NCBI RefSeq assembly: GCF_000069785.1
Contig: NC_010528.1
Location: 2,927,501-2,991,500, forward strand
Source: Cupriavidus taiwanensis LMG 19424
GTDB taxonomy: Bacteria > Pseudomonadota > Gammaproteobacteria > Burkholderiales > Burkholderiaceae
Direction: 5' to 3'
Length of the DNA stretch: 64,000 nucleotides
Shown: positions 56,689-64,000 of the stretch, one piece after another
Layout of the letters: the number at the start of each line of letters is the position of its first letter
Numbering within the stretch: the stretch's first letter is position 1
The notes under the pieces: generated by a model
Database searches by the model: none
What the model was told of the DNA's origin: nothing
Seen by the model: the letters and a program-made list of their open reading frames with translations, nothing else
Position numbers and translations under genes: made by a program

Positions 56689-59088
56689 TCAGCGCCGGAA
56701 CCCGCCGTGAAAGCCACCGCCACGCAAACCCCGGCCGCCAAATCCGCCCCCCATGCCGCCGCGCCCTTGCCACTGCTGCGCGGCACCGCTGAAGCGCTGC
56801 TGACCCAGCTCGCGCGCCTGGCGCTGCTGGTCCAGCCGGCCGGTGACATCGTTGCCGGCCTGCACCGGCTCCCAGCCGCCGGGGGTGTGCTTCTGCCAGC
56901 CGTTGTCGGTGTGCTGGTACACGGAACCGTCATGGCCGGCATACACGTTGCCGTTGTTCCACACCACGGCGTTGTTCTTGTCCGGGTTGGCCACGAAGCC
57001 GCGGCTGCCCGCCGCATGCTGGCCAGTCTGGGTGTTGCCGGCGATGCCGGCCTCGGCTGCACCCACACGCCCGGTCTGGGCGTCGTAGCCCGCCACCTGG
57101 CGTCCCGCCGCGTAGTCGCCGGTGTAGGTGTTGCCGGCCACGCCGCCGCGCGCGGCGCCTTCGCGCCCGGTCGACGGGTTGGCGAACGACCCCTGGCGGC
57201 CCGCCGCATAGTTGCCGGAATACGGATTGAACGCCGCTCCGCGGCTGCCCTGGTAGCGCGCGCCGGTGGCGGCGTTGTAGCCCGCGCCGGCGGTGCCGCG
57301 CCACTCCGTGCCGGTCCAGGCGTTCCAGCCCTGCGCGTGGGTGACCGTGCCCTGGCCCCAGCGGCCGTAGAAATTGGCCTGGTTCACGTTGACGTAGTTC
57401 CAGTTGTACGGGCCGCCCCACCAGTACGGCCCCCAGTACGGGGAGGCCGCGCCCCAGAACGCGCCCGCGGCGAAGCCGAAGGCAAAGCCCTCTGCCATGC
57501 CGATGCCGAAGCCCGCGCCATAGCCGTAGGTGACGGGGTATCCGTAGTAGACCGCGCCCACGTAGGGTGGATAGACATAGCCGGTGCCGTACACGACCGT
57601 ACCGTCGGCGCTGACCACCACGCCCATGTAGCCGGGGGTGTAGCCGACCACCACCGTCTCGGGCGTGACCGAATAGATGCGCACATAGGTGACGTAGTAC
57701 ACCGGCGAAGTGGGCGGGATGGTGTAGATCGCCGAAGGCACCTCGGTGGCTACCTGCCACGGGCCGGTCGGCGCCGGGGCGGTGAACCAGACACCGTTGG
57801 CCACCGCGTAGTAGCGGCTGCCGTCGACCTCGATCACCGGCGTGCCGGTGTTGACCGCATAGCTGAGCGAGGTGCCGGTAATCGGCACGAAACGCGGCGC
57901 GCCGTCATACGCCACTGTCAGGCTGGCCTTGCTGCGCGACACCGTGGCGGTCTGCGGGATGGTGGCGGCGATCTCGGCCTCGCGCGCCTGCGGCGTGCCG
58001 GGCACGGAGACCAGCACATTGGCCTTGGGATCGGTAGGCGGGATACGGGCAAAGTCCGCCGGCAGCCGGCTGCCGGGCACGTACTGCCACGGGCCGGTCA
58101 GCATCGGCGCACGGAACCAGCGCCCCGAGACCAGCACGTAATACTGGTTGGCGGCCGGATCGACAAAGACAGCGTGGTCGGCGTTGGCCATGGTCAGCAG
58201 GCTGACGCCGCTGACCGGCGCCATCTGCGGCGCGCCGCTGGTCACGACCAGCTCGGTCGGCCGCGTGGCGAACAGGATGGCCGGGGGCCTGGCCGGCCGC
58301 TTGCCGTCGGCGGGCAGCATCGCATCGGCTTTCATGCCGGCCGCCGCCTTGCCGGCCGCGCTCTCCAGCGCCTTGGGCACCGTCGCCAGCACCTCCCAGG
58401 CCCCGCCGGCGGATTCGGAGTGATACCAGTAGCCCGCCGCCTTCAGGAACAGTTCGCCGCCGGGCGCGCGCAGCAACAGCGCCCGGCTGTTCAGCGCGCG
58501 CTCGTATGGCGTGCCGGGCACGGTGCGCCAGGCCGGTTCGCCGTCGACCAGCACCAGCAGCGTCGGCGTGGTGGCGAACAGGATCTGCGGCGCGTCATTG
58601 CGCACCGCCACGCGCCCGGCTTTCGACAGCTGCTGCGACACGGCATAGCTGGCCTGCAGCTGGTCCAGCGGCACCGTCAGCCCGTTGGAAGGCAGGCGCG
58701 ATACAAGCGCCTGGCGCACGCGGTCGGCATCGTCGGGCCGGGTCGGAACCTCGACGCTGTCAATGGTGATCCGGGTCAGCTGCACCAGACCGGAGGGCTT
58801 GTCGATATCGCCGGTGGCCGAGAAATGGACCACGCCGTAAGTGGGCGAGCCCGCCTTCTCGCCCACCGCCACCGCGGCGCGGCCCGACAGGCGGTTGCCC
58901 TCCCAGGCCTCGATCTGGGGCTGGTACAGCTCGACATGGTCGGTGGCCGCATCAAAGCTGCGCGGCCAGGTCAGGGGGGCAGCGGCCGCCGCCGGCCTGG
59001 GCGGCGTGGCGGCCTGCGCGGCAAGCGGGGCCAGCGTCAGCCAGGCCGCCACGATCAGCGCGCTGGTCTGCTTCATCCAAAACGACAT
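56689..59088 (-). CDS. Large exported protein with Tyr/Gly-rich centre and repeat tail
   Basis: The 799-residue product has a signal peptide MSFWMKQTSALIVAAWLTLA and a predicted cut after AAQA. The first half repeats short modules: ILFATTPTLLVLVDGEP, ILFATRPTELVVTSGAP, AAGYWYHSESAGGAWEVLA, VSGRWFRAPMLTGPWQYVP and VANGVWFTAPAPTGPWQVAT, i.e. [GY]xWFxAPxxxGPW-type repeats. A hydrophobic, Tyr/Gly-rich middle (about 460-560) follows. The tail has AGNTYTGDYAAGRQ-like repeats and ends in a GGxGG/RR stretch. Proteins with this layout are usually annotated as hypothetical or carbohydrate-binding/autotransporter-like; I cannot assign a function. GGAG precedes the ATG. Confidence 0.8.
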   Translation of the reverse strand: MSFWMKQTSALIVAAWLTLAPLAAQAATPPRPAAAAAPLTWPRSFDAATDHVELYQPQIEAWEGNRLSGRAAVAVGEKAGSPTYGVVHFSATGDIDKPSGLVQLTRITIDSVEVPTRPDDADRVRQALVSRLPSNGLTVPLDQLQASYAVSQQLSKAGRVAVRNDAPQILFATTPTLLVLVDGEPAWRTVPGTPYERALNSRALLLRAPGGELFLKAAGYWYHSESAGGAWEVLATVPKALESAAGKAAAGMKADAMLPADGKRPARPPAILFATRPTELVVTSGAPQMAPVSGVSLLTMANADHAVFVDPAANQYYVLVSGRWFRAPMLTGPWQYVPGSRLPADFARIPPTDPKANVLVSVPGTPQAREAEIAATIPQTATVSRSKASLTVAYDGAPRFVPITGTSLSYAVNTGTPVIEVDGSRYYAVANGVWFTAPAPTGPWQVATEVPSAIYTIPPTSPVYYVTYVRIYSVTPETVVVGYTPGYMGVVVSADGTVVYGTGYVYPPYVGAVYYGYPVTYGYGAGFGIGMAEGFAFGFAAGAFWGAASPYWGPYWWGGPYNWNYVNVNQANFYGRWGQGTVTHAQGWNAWTGTEWRGTAGAGYNAATGARYQGSRGAAFNPYSGNYAAGRQGSFANPSTGREGAARGGVAGNTYTGDYAAGRQVAGYDAQTGRVGAAEAGIAGNTQTGQHAAGSRGFVANPDKNNAVVWNNGNVYAGHDGSVYQHTDNGWQKHTPGGWEPVQAGNDVTGRLDQQRQARELGQQRFSGAAQQWQGRGGMGGGFGGRGLRGGGFHGGFRR

Positions 59089-59169
59089 GGGCTTCTCCGG
59101 GAGGGGCGCCGCCTGCCGGCCACCGGTACGCGCGGGCAGGATGCTGCACAACAGGCGGCCCATTGCGCG

Positions 59170-59198
59170 AATCTAAATTAGCCCGTCAGCACGAACAA
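59170..59198 (-). promoter_or_regulatory. Candidate promoter for the large exported protein
   Basis: On the minus strand TTGTTC and TAGATT are 17 bases apart, about 82 bases upstream of the ATG. The -35 match is weak. The surrounding 351-base divergent gap (59089-59439) is AT-richer near 59170-59240 and holds no gene that I can support. Confidence 0.3.
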
Positions 59199-59439
59199 TC
59201 CGAATTGAAAACATTCAGGATCCGTCAGAAAAAAAACAGATCGGCCGCCCGGCCCCAAACCGCAACGGTTGCTGTAGGCGTCTGGCATCGGCTAGCCATG
59301 CCCGCACCTGACGCGGTGCAGCCGCGGCGGGCGGACGGCCTGGCGGGTATGCATCCTGCATGGCATGCCCCTGCCGCCCGGGCACTTGAAGCCGCCCGGT
59401 ACGGCCTCATCTGCGAATACTCCACCCTGGCCCCCGCCC

Positions 59440-60588
59440 ATGCCTCCACGCACCACCATCCTGACCGCGGCGCTCGTCACGGCCCTGCTGCATGGCTATA
59501 TCGGGCTGCGCCTGCTGCCCGCGATGCCGGCACCGATGGCACTCAAGGTCCTGGCGGTGGCCTGGCTGGCCTTGTCGTGCGCGCTGCTGCCGGCCGGACT
59601 GCTGGCGCGGCGCGTCAGCCAGCCCTGGTCGGACCTGGTGTCCTGGGTCGGCATGCTGGCCATGGGATTCTTCTCATCGCTGCTGGTGCTGACGCTGGTC
59701 CGGGACGTCGCCCTCGCCGCTGCCTGGCTGGCGGGGCAACTGCTCGGCTGGCGCGCGCCAGGCCTGGCCGCCGGCAGCGCCGTGGCGGTGCCGCTGCTGG
59801 CCTTGCTGGTGACGCTGGCGGGCTATGTCAACGCGCGCCGGCTGGCGCGCGTGGTCGAGGTCGACGTGCCGGTGCGCGGCCTGCCGGATGCGCTGCACGG
59901 CTTCACCATCGCTCAGATCAGCGACATCCATGTTGGCCCCACCATCAAGCGGCCCTACCTGGACCGCATCGTCGACCGCGTCAACAGCCTGCAGGCCGAT
60001 GCCGTCGCCATCACCGGCGACCTGGTCGACGGCACCGTGCGCGAACTGTCCGCCCACACCGCGCCGCTGGCGCGGCTGCAGGCGCGCCACGGCACCTACT
60101 TCGTCACCGGCAACCACGAGTACTACTCCGGTGCACAGCCGTGGATCGACGAACTGCGCCGCCTGGGCGTGCGGGTGCTGATGAACGAGCACGTGGTGCT
60201 GCAGCATGACGGCGACGCACTGGTGCTGGGCGGCGTCACCGACTACTCCGCCGGCCGCTTCCACGAAACCCACCGCAGCGACCCGCAGCGCGCCATCGCC
60301 GGCGCCCCCGCCGACGCCGGCGTGCGCGTGCTGCTGGCCCACCAGCCGCGCACCGCGCCCGCGGCGGCGCAAGCGGGTTTCGACCTGCAGCTGTCGGGCC
60401 ATACCCATGGCGGCCAGTTCTGGCCGTGGAACCTGTTCGTGCCGATGCAGCAGCCGTACACCGCCGGCCTGGTGCGGCATGGATCGCTGTGGATCTATAT
60501 CAGCCGTGGTACTGGATATTGGGGCCCGCCGAAGCGGTTCGGGGCGCCGTCGGAAATTACGCGGGTGAGGTTGGTGCGAGGCAACTAG
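59440..60588 (+). CDS. Membrane-anchored metallophosphoesterase
   Basis: The 382-residue product has four N-terminal hydrophobic helices (about residues 5-150) followed by a calcineurin-like phosphoesterase domain. All metal-binding blocks are present: ISDIHVGP (D-x-H), GDLVDG, GNHEYY, LAHQP and GHTHGGQ. Proteins of this YkoQ/YaeI-like type act on lipid-linked or nucleotide phosphates at the membrane; the substrate is not known. The ATG at 59440 gives a membrane helix almost at once; the in-frame extension upstream is Pro-rich and not convincing. Confidence 0.88.
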   Translation: MPPRTTILTAALVTALLHGYIGLRLLPAMPAPMALKVLAVAWLALSCALLPAGLLARRVSQPWSDLVSWVGMLAMGFFSSLLVLTLVRDVALAAAWLAGQLLGWRAPGLAAGSAVAVPLLALLVTLAGYVNARRLARVVEVDVPVRGLPDALHGFTIAQISDIHVGPTIKRPYLDRIVDRVNSLQADAVAITGDLVDGTVRELSAHTAPLARLQARHGTYFVTGNHEYYSGAQPWIDELRRLGVRVLMNEHVVLQHDGDALVLGGVTDYSAGRFHETHRSDPQRAIAGAPADAGVRVLLAHQPRTAPAAAQAGFDLQLSGHTHGGQFWPWNLFVPMQQPYTAGLVRHGSLWIYISRGTGYWGPPKRFGAPSEITRVRLVRGN

Positions 60589-60649
60589 GAAAGTGCCGTA
60601 AAAGAGGAAGACTCTTCGCGGGCTTGAAGCGGCGATTTTGCAAGCTCAG

Positions 60650-61507
60650 CTACCGGCGGTCAGCGCCTTTGGGCTTTACTTGCCCTTCAGGTTCATCGAG
60701 CTGAATGCCTTTCGCGCCAAGTCGGAGATGCGTTTCTTGTTCCGCCTTAGCTCGGCGATTTCGGATTTCGTCAGATGTACGGAAACCGATGAGGTACCCC
60801 GCTTCATCCGCGGTGAGGGCGTGGGTGGCAATGCCGAAGATCTTGCGGATTTCATCGCCATACCTCCTTTCCAGTTCACGAATTACCCTTCCGGGTGCCA
60901 CGAGTCTACCAGAGCGTCCTGCGCATACGAGGACGATTGCTGCGATCACGCCGGCACCGTGACATTGAATATAGTTGGCAAGCTCGGCTAGCGTGCCCCC
61001 CATTGTAGTCACGTCGTCGACCAGCACATAGCGCCCATCTGGCACGACATATCCGGAAAAGCTCGCGCGCATATTCAGCCGCTCCATTGGGTCTGCGCCG
61101 GTGTGGAATACCTTTGTTGCCTGCACGATGGTTTCATCGACTGATCCGTCCAGGGCATGGTGCAAATACATCGCCAGCACTTGCGGGATGGCATTCTCGC
61201 CTGCGGCTTCTTTCGCGTGCGGGGCGACGAAGATGCATGAAGGTGGAAAGGCTTCGTCGAGCAACCTTGCCACCAGCGGCGGCGCAAGGTCGGCAATCAG
61301 CTGTATTGCCGCTTCAGCGCTGCCGGCTTTGGCAGCCTTGTAGCTCGGATGCGCCTTGAGTTCGGCATCGGACCGATAGAGGAAATACGGCGAATCGACC
61401 GTTCCTGGGAAAGGGTACTCGCGATCCTGCCGAACCTCGAACGGCAGCTTCCTTCGGTGACGTCCAGGTAGCCGCTTTAGAACGAAGAGGTGGATTGACT
61501 TTCGCAC
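60650..61507 (-). CDS. Orphan phosphoribosyltransferase-domain protein in a lower-GC islet
   Basis: The 285-residue product begins with a GTG, after GGGGG, and has no earlier in-frame start. The N-terminal 100 or so residues include ELKAHPSYKAAKAGSAEAAIQ; the centre has the type I PRTase PRPP loop YVLVDDVTTMGGTLAELA (about 178-195). The C-terminal third is charged, with a Lys/Arg/Glu-rich end. PRTases use PRPP, but no purine or pyrimidine enzyme context is present. The gene and its flanks (about 60590-61600) are visibly lower in GC and use A/T-ending codons more than neighbours, a sign of transfer. Function unknown. Confidence 0.75.
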   Translation of the reverse strand: MRKSIHLFVLKRLPGRHRRKLPFEVRQDREYPFPGTVDSPYFLYRSDAELKAHPSYKAAKAGSAEAAIQLIADLAPPLVARLLDEAFPPSCIFVAPHAKEAAGENAIPQVLAMYLHHALDGSVDETIVQATKVFHTGADPMERLNMRASFSGYVVPDGRYVLVDDVTTMGGTLAELANYIQCHGAGVIAAIVLVCAGRSGRLVAPGRVIRELERRYGDEIRKIFGIATHALTADEAGYLIGFRTSDEIRNRRAKAEQETHLRLGAKGIQLDEPEGQVKPKGADRR

Positions 61508-61593
61508 CCCCCAAACCTATCCGGCATCACACTAATGCCAAAGGTCTGGCAACACGTTTCAGAATTTTCGACAACACATACAGCCAGCACCAT

Positions 61594-61620
61594 AAAAAAA
61601 CCAGGCCCGCAGACCTGGTT
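61594..61620 (-). terminator. Intrinsic terminator after ettA
   Basis: On the minus strand AACCAGG and CCTGGTT form a 7-bp stem with an 8-base loop, followed by a run of T (seven A on the plus strand). It lies 22 bases after the ettA stop codon. Confidence 0.88.
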
Positions 61621-61642
61621 CTCTTGCTCGCTCAGCAGTACT

Positions 61643-63310
61643 TCACCGCACGATAGGCTTGTACCGGATCCGCTTCGGCTTGGCCCCTTCCTCGCCCAGG
61701 CGCTTCTTCTTGTCCGCCTCGTATTCCTGGTAGTTGCCGGGGAAGAACTCGACATGCGAGTCGCCCTCGAACGCCAGGATGTGCGTCGCGATCCGGTCCA
61801 GGAACCAGCGATCGTGCGAGATCACCATCACGCAGCCGGCGAACTCGAGCAGCGCGTCTTCCAGCGCGCGCAGCGTTTCCACGTCGAGGTCGTTCGACGG
61901 CTCGTCCAGCAGCAGCACGTTGCCGCCGGCGATCAGCGTCTTGGCCATGTGCAGGCGGCCGCGTTCGCCGCCCGACAGCGTGCCGACCTGCTTCTGCTGG
62001 TCGCCGCCCTTGAAGTTGAAGCGCCCGATATAGGCGCGCGACGGGGTTTCGTAACGGCCCACGGTCAGCACGTCGGCGCCGCCCGAGATTTCCTCGAACA
62101 CGGTCTTGGTGCCGTCCAGCGCGTCGCGGCTCTGGTCGACGAAGGCCATCTTCACGGTCGGCCCGATCTTGATCTCGCCGCTGTCCGGCTGCTCCTTGCC
62201 GGTCAGCATCTTGAAGAACGTCGACTTGCCGGCGCCGTTCGGACCGATGATGCCGACGATAGCGCCCGGCGGCACCTTGAAGCTGAGGTTTTCGATCAGC
62301 ATGCGGTCGCCGAAACCCTTGCTGACGTTGTCGAACTCGATCACTTCGTTGCCCAGGCGCTCACCCACCGGGATGAAGATTTCCTGGGTTTCGTTGCGCT
62401 TCTGGTATTCCTGGCTGTTCAGCTCGTCAAAGCGGGCCAGGCGCGCCTTGGACTTGGCCTGGCGGCCCTTGGGGTTCTGGCGCACCCACTCCAGTTCCTT
62501 GTGCAGCGCCTTCTGGCGCGCCGATTCGCTGGCCTCTTCCTGCTTCAGGCGCGCTTCCTTCTGGTCCAGCCACGAGCTGTAGTTGCCCTTCCAGGGGATG
62601 CCCTGGCCGCGGTCCAGTTCCAGGATCCACTCGGCGGCGTTGTCGAGGAAGTAGCGGTCGTGGGTCACGGCCACCACGGTGCCCGGGAAGCGCGTCAGGA
62701 ACTGTTCGAGCCAGTCGACCGATTCCGCATCCAGGTGGTTGGTCGGTTCGTCGAGCAACAGCATGTCGGGGCGCGACAGCAGCAGGCGGCACAGCGCCAC
62801 GCGGCGCTTTTCGCCGCCGGAGAGATGTTCGATCTTCGCGTCCCACGGCGGCAGGCGCAGCGCGTCGGCGGCGATCTCCAGCTGCAGTTCGACGTTGTTG
62901 CCGTCGCTGGCGGCCAGAATAGCTTCGTACTTGGCCTGGTCGGCGGCCAGCGCGTCGAAGTCCGCGTCCGGCTCGGCGTACGCGGCGTAGATTTCATCGA
63001 GCTTCTTGCGCGCCTCGAACACGCCGCCCAGGGCCTCTTCCACCGACTCGCGCACGGTCTGCTCGGGGTTGAGCTGCGGCTCCTGCGGCAGGTAGCCGAT
63101 GTTCAGGTTCGGCATCGGCGTGGCCTCGCCCTCGATTTCCTTGTCGAGGCCGGCCATGATCTTGAGCAGCGTGGACTTGCCCGAGCCGTTCAGGCCGAGC
63201 ACGCCAATCTTGGCGCCCGGGAAGAACGACAGCGAGATGTCCTTCAGGATGTGACGCTTGGGCGGAACGATCTTGCCCACGCGGTTCATGGTGAAAACGT
63301 ACTGTGCCAT
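61643..63310 (-). CDS. ettA: Energy-dependent translational throttle protein EttA (ABC-F)
   Basis: The 555-residue product has two ABC domains and no membrane segment. Domain 1 has Walker [10 protein letters not shown] (39-47) and signature [12 protein letters not shown]; domain 2 has GPNGAGKST and [12 protein letters not shown]. The [19 protein letters not shown]alker B and the [13 protein letters not shown] linker (P-site tRNA interaction motif region) are typical of EttA. It gates entry into the elongation cycle according to ATP/ADP. A terminator follows; the gene is divergent from the zinc-ribbon gene. Confidence 0.96.
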   Translation of the reverse strand: MAQYVFTMNRVGKIVPPKRHILKDISLSFFPGAKIGVLGLNGSGKSTLLKIMAGLDKEIEGEATPMPNLNIGYLPQEPQLNPEQTVRESVEEALGGVFEARKKLDEIYAAYAEPDADFDALAADQAKYEAILAASDGNNVELQLEIAADALRLPPWDAKIEHLSGGEKRRVALCRLLLSRPDMLLLDEPTNHLDAESVDWLEQFLTRFPGTVVAVTHDRYFLDNAAEWILELDRGQGIPWKGNYSSWLDQKEARLKQEEASESARQKALHKELEWVRQNPKGRQAKSKARLARFDELNSQEYQKRNETQEIFIPVGERLGNEVIEFDNVSKGFGDRMLIENLSFKVPPGAIVGIIGPNGAGKSTFFKMLTGKEQPDSGEIKIGPTVKMAFVDQSRDALDGTKTVFEEISGGADVLTVGRYETPSRAYIGRFNFKGGDQQKQVGTLSGGERGRLHMAKTLIAGGNVLLLDEPSNDLDVETLRALEDALLEFAGCVMVISHDRWFLDRIATHILAFEGDSHVEFFPGNYQEYEADKKKRLGEEGAKPKRIRYKPIVR

Positions 63311-63459
63311 GGGTGCGTGCTGGTGATGGTGCTGGAGTAGGTGCGGGAATGGCGGAGTGTATCAGGCACGCCGGCGCGCGCAGCCCGGGCCCGGCCAGCT
63401 TCGGCCTCCGCCGGTACAATCACAGGTTCGTCTTTCCGCCGATTTTTCAAGCCATCGCC

Positions 63460-63684
63460 ATGATCAAACCCGCCCTGACCCTGAAGTTCAAGTGCAAGAA
63501 GTGCACCAAACCCGTCACGCTGTACCTGCAGAAGACCTCGGCGTGCTCGCACATCACTCCGTACCAGGGTTTCTGCAAGTGCGGCGAAATGATGCGCCAT
63601 GCCACCGGCGACAAGGACGCGGTCGAGTCCTTCGTCAATTCGCTGGACAACAGCTGGATGCATCACCATCACCACCACCACTGA
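63460..63684 (+). CDS. Small zinc-ribbon-like protein with a natural C-terminal His7 tail
   Basis: The 74-residue product has CKKC (C12, C15), ACSH (C29, H31) and CKCG (C39, C41), which together can bind one zinc or iron ion. It ends with WMHHHHHHH, seven consecutive histidines at the very C-terminus, just before the stop. The codons mix CAT and CAC, as in nature. A tail like this would bind Ni, Co, Zn or Cu strongly. The ATG at 63460 is chosen because the region upstream is poor in protein character. It is divergent from ettA and 49 bases before the YgjP-type gene. I recognise no family. Confidence 0.7.
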   Translation: MIKPALTLKFKCKKCTKPVTLYLQKTSACSHITPYQGFCKCGEMMRHATGDKDAVESFVNSLDNSWMHHHHHHH

Positions 63685-63733
63685 GCCGGCCACCGTGGTG
63701 AATGAGACCTGGCGTCCCGCCGCCAAGGACCCG

Positions 63734-64000
63734 ATGCGCTTCCTGGGCGGCTATCCGCCCGGCGTGCTGGAGCAGGTGCGCGAACTGGTCGCCGCCGGCC
63801 GGCTCGGCGACCATCTGGCCCGCCGCTACCCGGGGCGCCACACCGTGCAGACCGACCGCGCGCTGTACGCATACACCACGGACATCAAGCAGGAATACCT
63901 GCGCAGCGCGCCGCCGCTGCACAAGGTGGGGTTCGATGCGCGCCTGGATTCCGCCCAGCGCGCGCTCGGCCTGCATACCGCGATCTCACGCGTGCAGGGC
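63734..64000 (+). CDS. YgjP-type metallopeptidase-like protein, 3' part cut by window edge
   Basis: Only the first 89 residues are visible. They match the start of YgjP/COG1451 proteins: GYPPGVLEQVRELVAAGRLG, then LARRYPGRHTVQTDRALYAY, TTDIKQEYLRSAPPLHKVGF and ALGLHTAISRVQG. The family's HExxH-type zinc motif lies further on, beyond the window. The ATG at 63734 has a weak AAGGA site; GTGs at 63695 and 63698 are alternatives. E. coli YgjP has UTP pyrophosphatase activity in reports; the role here is inferred from the family. Confidence 0.82.
   Translation, partial: MRFLGGYPPGVLEQVRELVAAGRLGDHLARRYPGRHTVQTDRALYAYTTDIKQEYLRSAPPLHKVGFDARLDSAQRALGLHTAISRVQG

Noticed and set aside
60650..61507. 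The orphan PRTase as ComF or a purine/pyrimidine enzyme
   Set aside because: It lacks the zinc-finger cysteines of ComF and any base-binding context; only the PRPP loop is shared.
63664..63681. The seven-His codon run as an engineered tag or contamination
   Set aside because: It is in an ordinary chromosomal ORF with natural flanks running into the YgjP-type gene, with no vector sequence and mixed His codons; taken as natural.

Overview
The window is high-GC chromosomal DNA with dense, short-spaced genes. Its products look like those of a betaproteobacterium of the Cupriavidus/Ralstonia group (inference from gene content: Bug-type solute receptor, betaproteobacterial trp and paa gene arrangement, CopQ-like small repeat protein, RND pump, REP-like palindromes). 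I recognise no IS element, prophage, CRISPR array, tRNA or rRNA, so this is mostly core and soft-core genome with a few accessory spots.

Layout. 1-3100: the start of an enoyl-CoA hydratase (cut by the left edge) and a polar amino-acid ABC importer (receptor, permease, ATPase). 3000-5800: paaG-paaI-paaK, a partial phenylacetate catabolic set behind a TetR-type palindrome. 5800-9420: mltA, apaG, rpe-gph. 9340-13900: trpE-trpG-trpD-trpC behind a leader peptide with three Trp codons in six residues, a clear transcription-attenuation region. 13900-19000: CYTH protein, ung, acyP, and a two-gene ABC importer of the nitrate/taurine type with a double permease. 19100-26700, all on the minus strand: FUSC membrane protein, M61 peptidase, acuI-type reductase, DsbC-type isomerase, UbiH-type hydroxylase. 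26900-28600: a small secreted protein with repeated DGA motifs, and ychF. 28600-31300: three overlapping genes for DUF2157, DUF4401 and GDYXXLXY membrane proteins. 31400-37800: mtn, hemA, prfA, an Ala-rich lipoprotein, prmC, grxD, ubiX. 38200-42400: a lysine catabolism locus (lysine dehydrogenase-like, AASA dehydrogenase, divergent Lrp regulator) followed by a DapB paralogue lacking the usual His pair. 42400-49100: ClC channel, Bug receptor plus acyl-CoA ligase with divergent LysR. 48500-56450: HxlR regulator with MATE exporter, then a complete RND tripartite efflux operon. 56700-64000: a large Gly/Tyr-rich exported protein, a metallophosphoesterase, a lower-GC orphan phosphoribosyltransferase gene, ettA, a zinc-ribbon protein ending in seven histidines, and the start of a YgjP-type hydrolase.

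How the genes work together. Central functions (Trp synthesis, haem entry step, translation termination by prfA/prmC, translation control by ettA, ubiquinone synthesis) are interleaved with substrate-uptake and degradation modules (phenylacetate, lysine, an unknown carboxylate) that each carry a regulator or a visible operator. Three export systems (MATE, RND, FUSC) lie within 37 kb.

The best candidates for undescribed biology are the lower-GC phosphoribosyltransferase islet (60650-61507), the DGA-repeat secreted protein (26942-27187), the His7-tailed zinc ribbon (63460-63684), and the active-site-altered DapB paralogue in a lysine locus (41525-42334). None is an obvious multi-gene new system, and I did not find a defence island.
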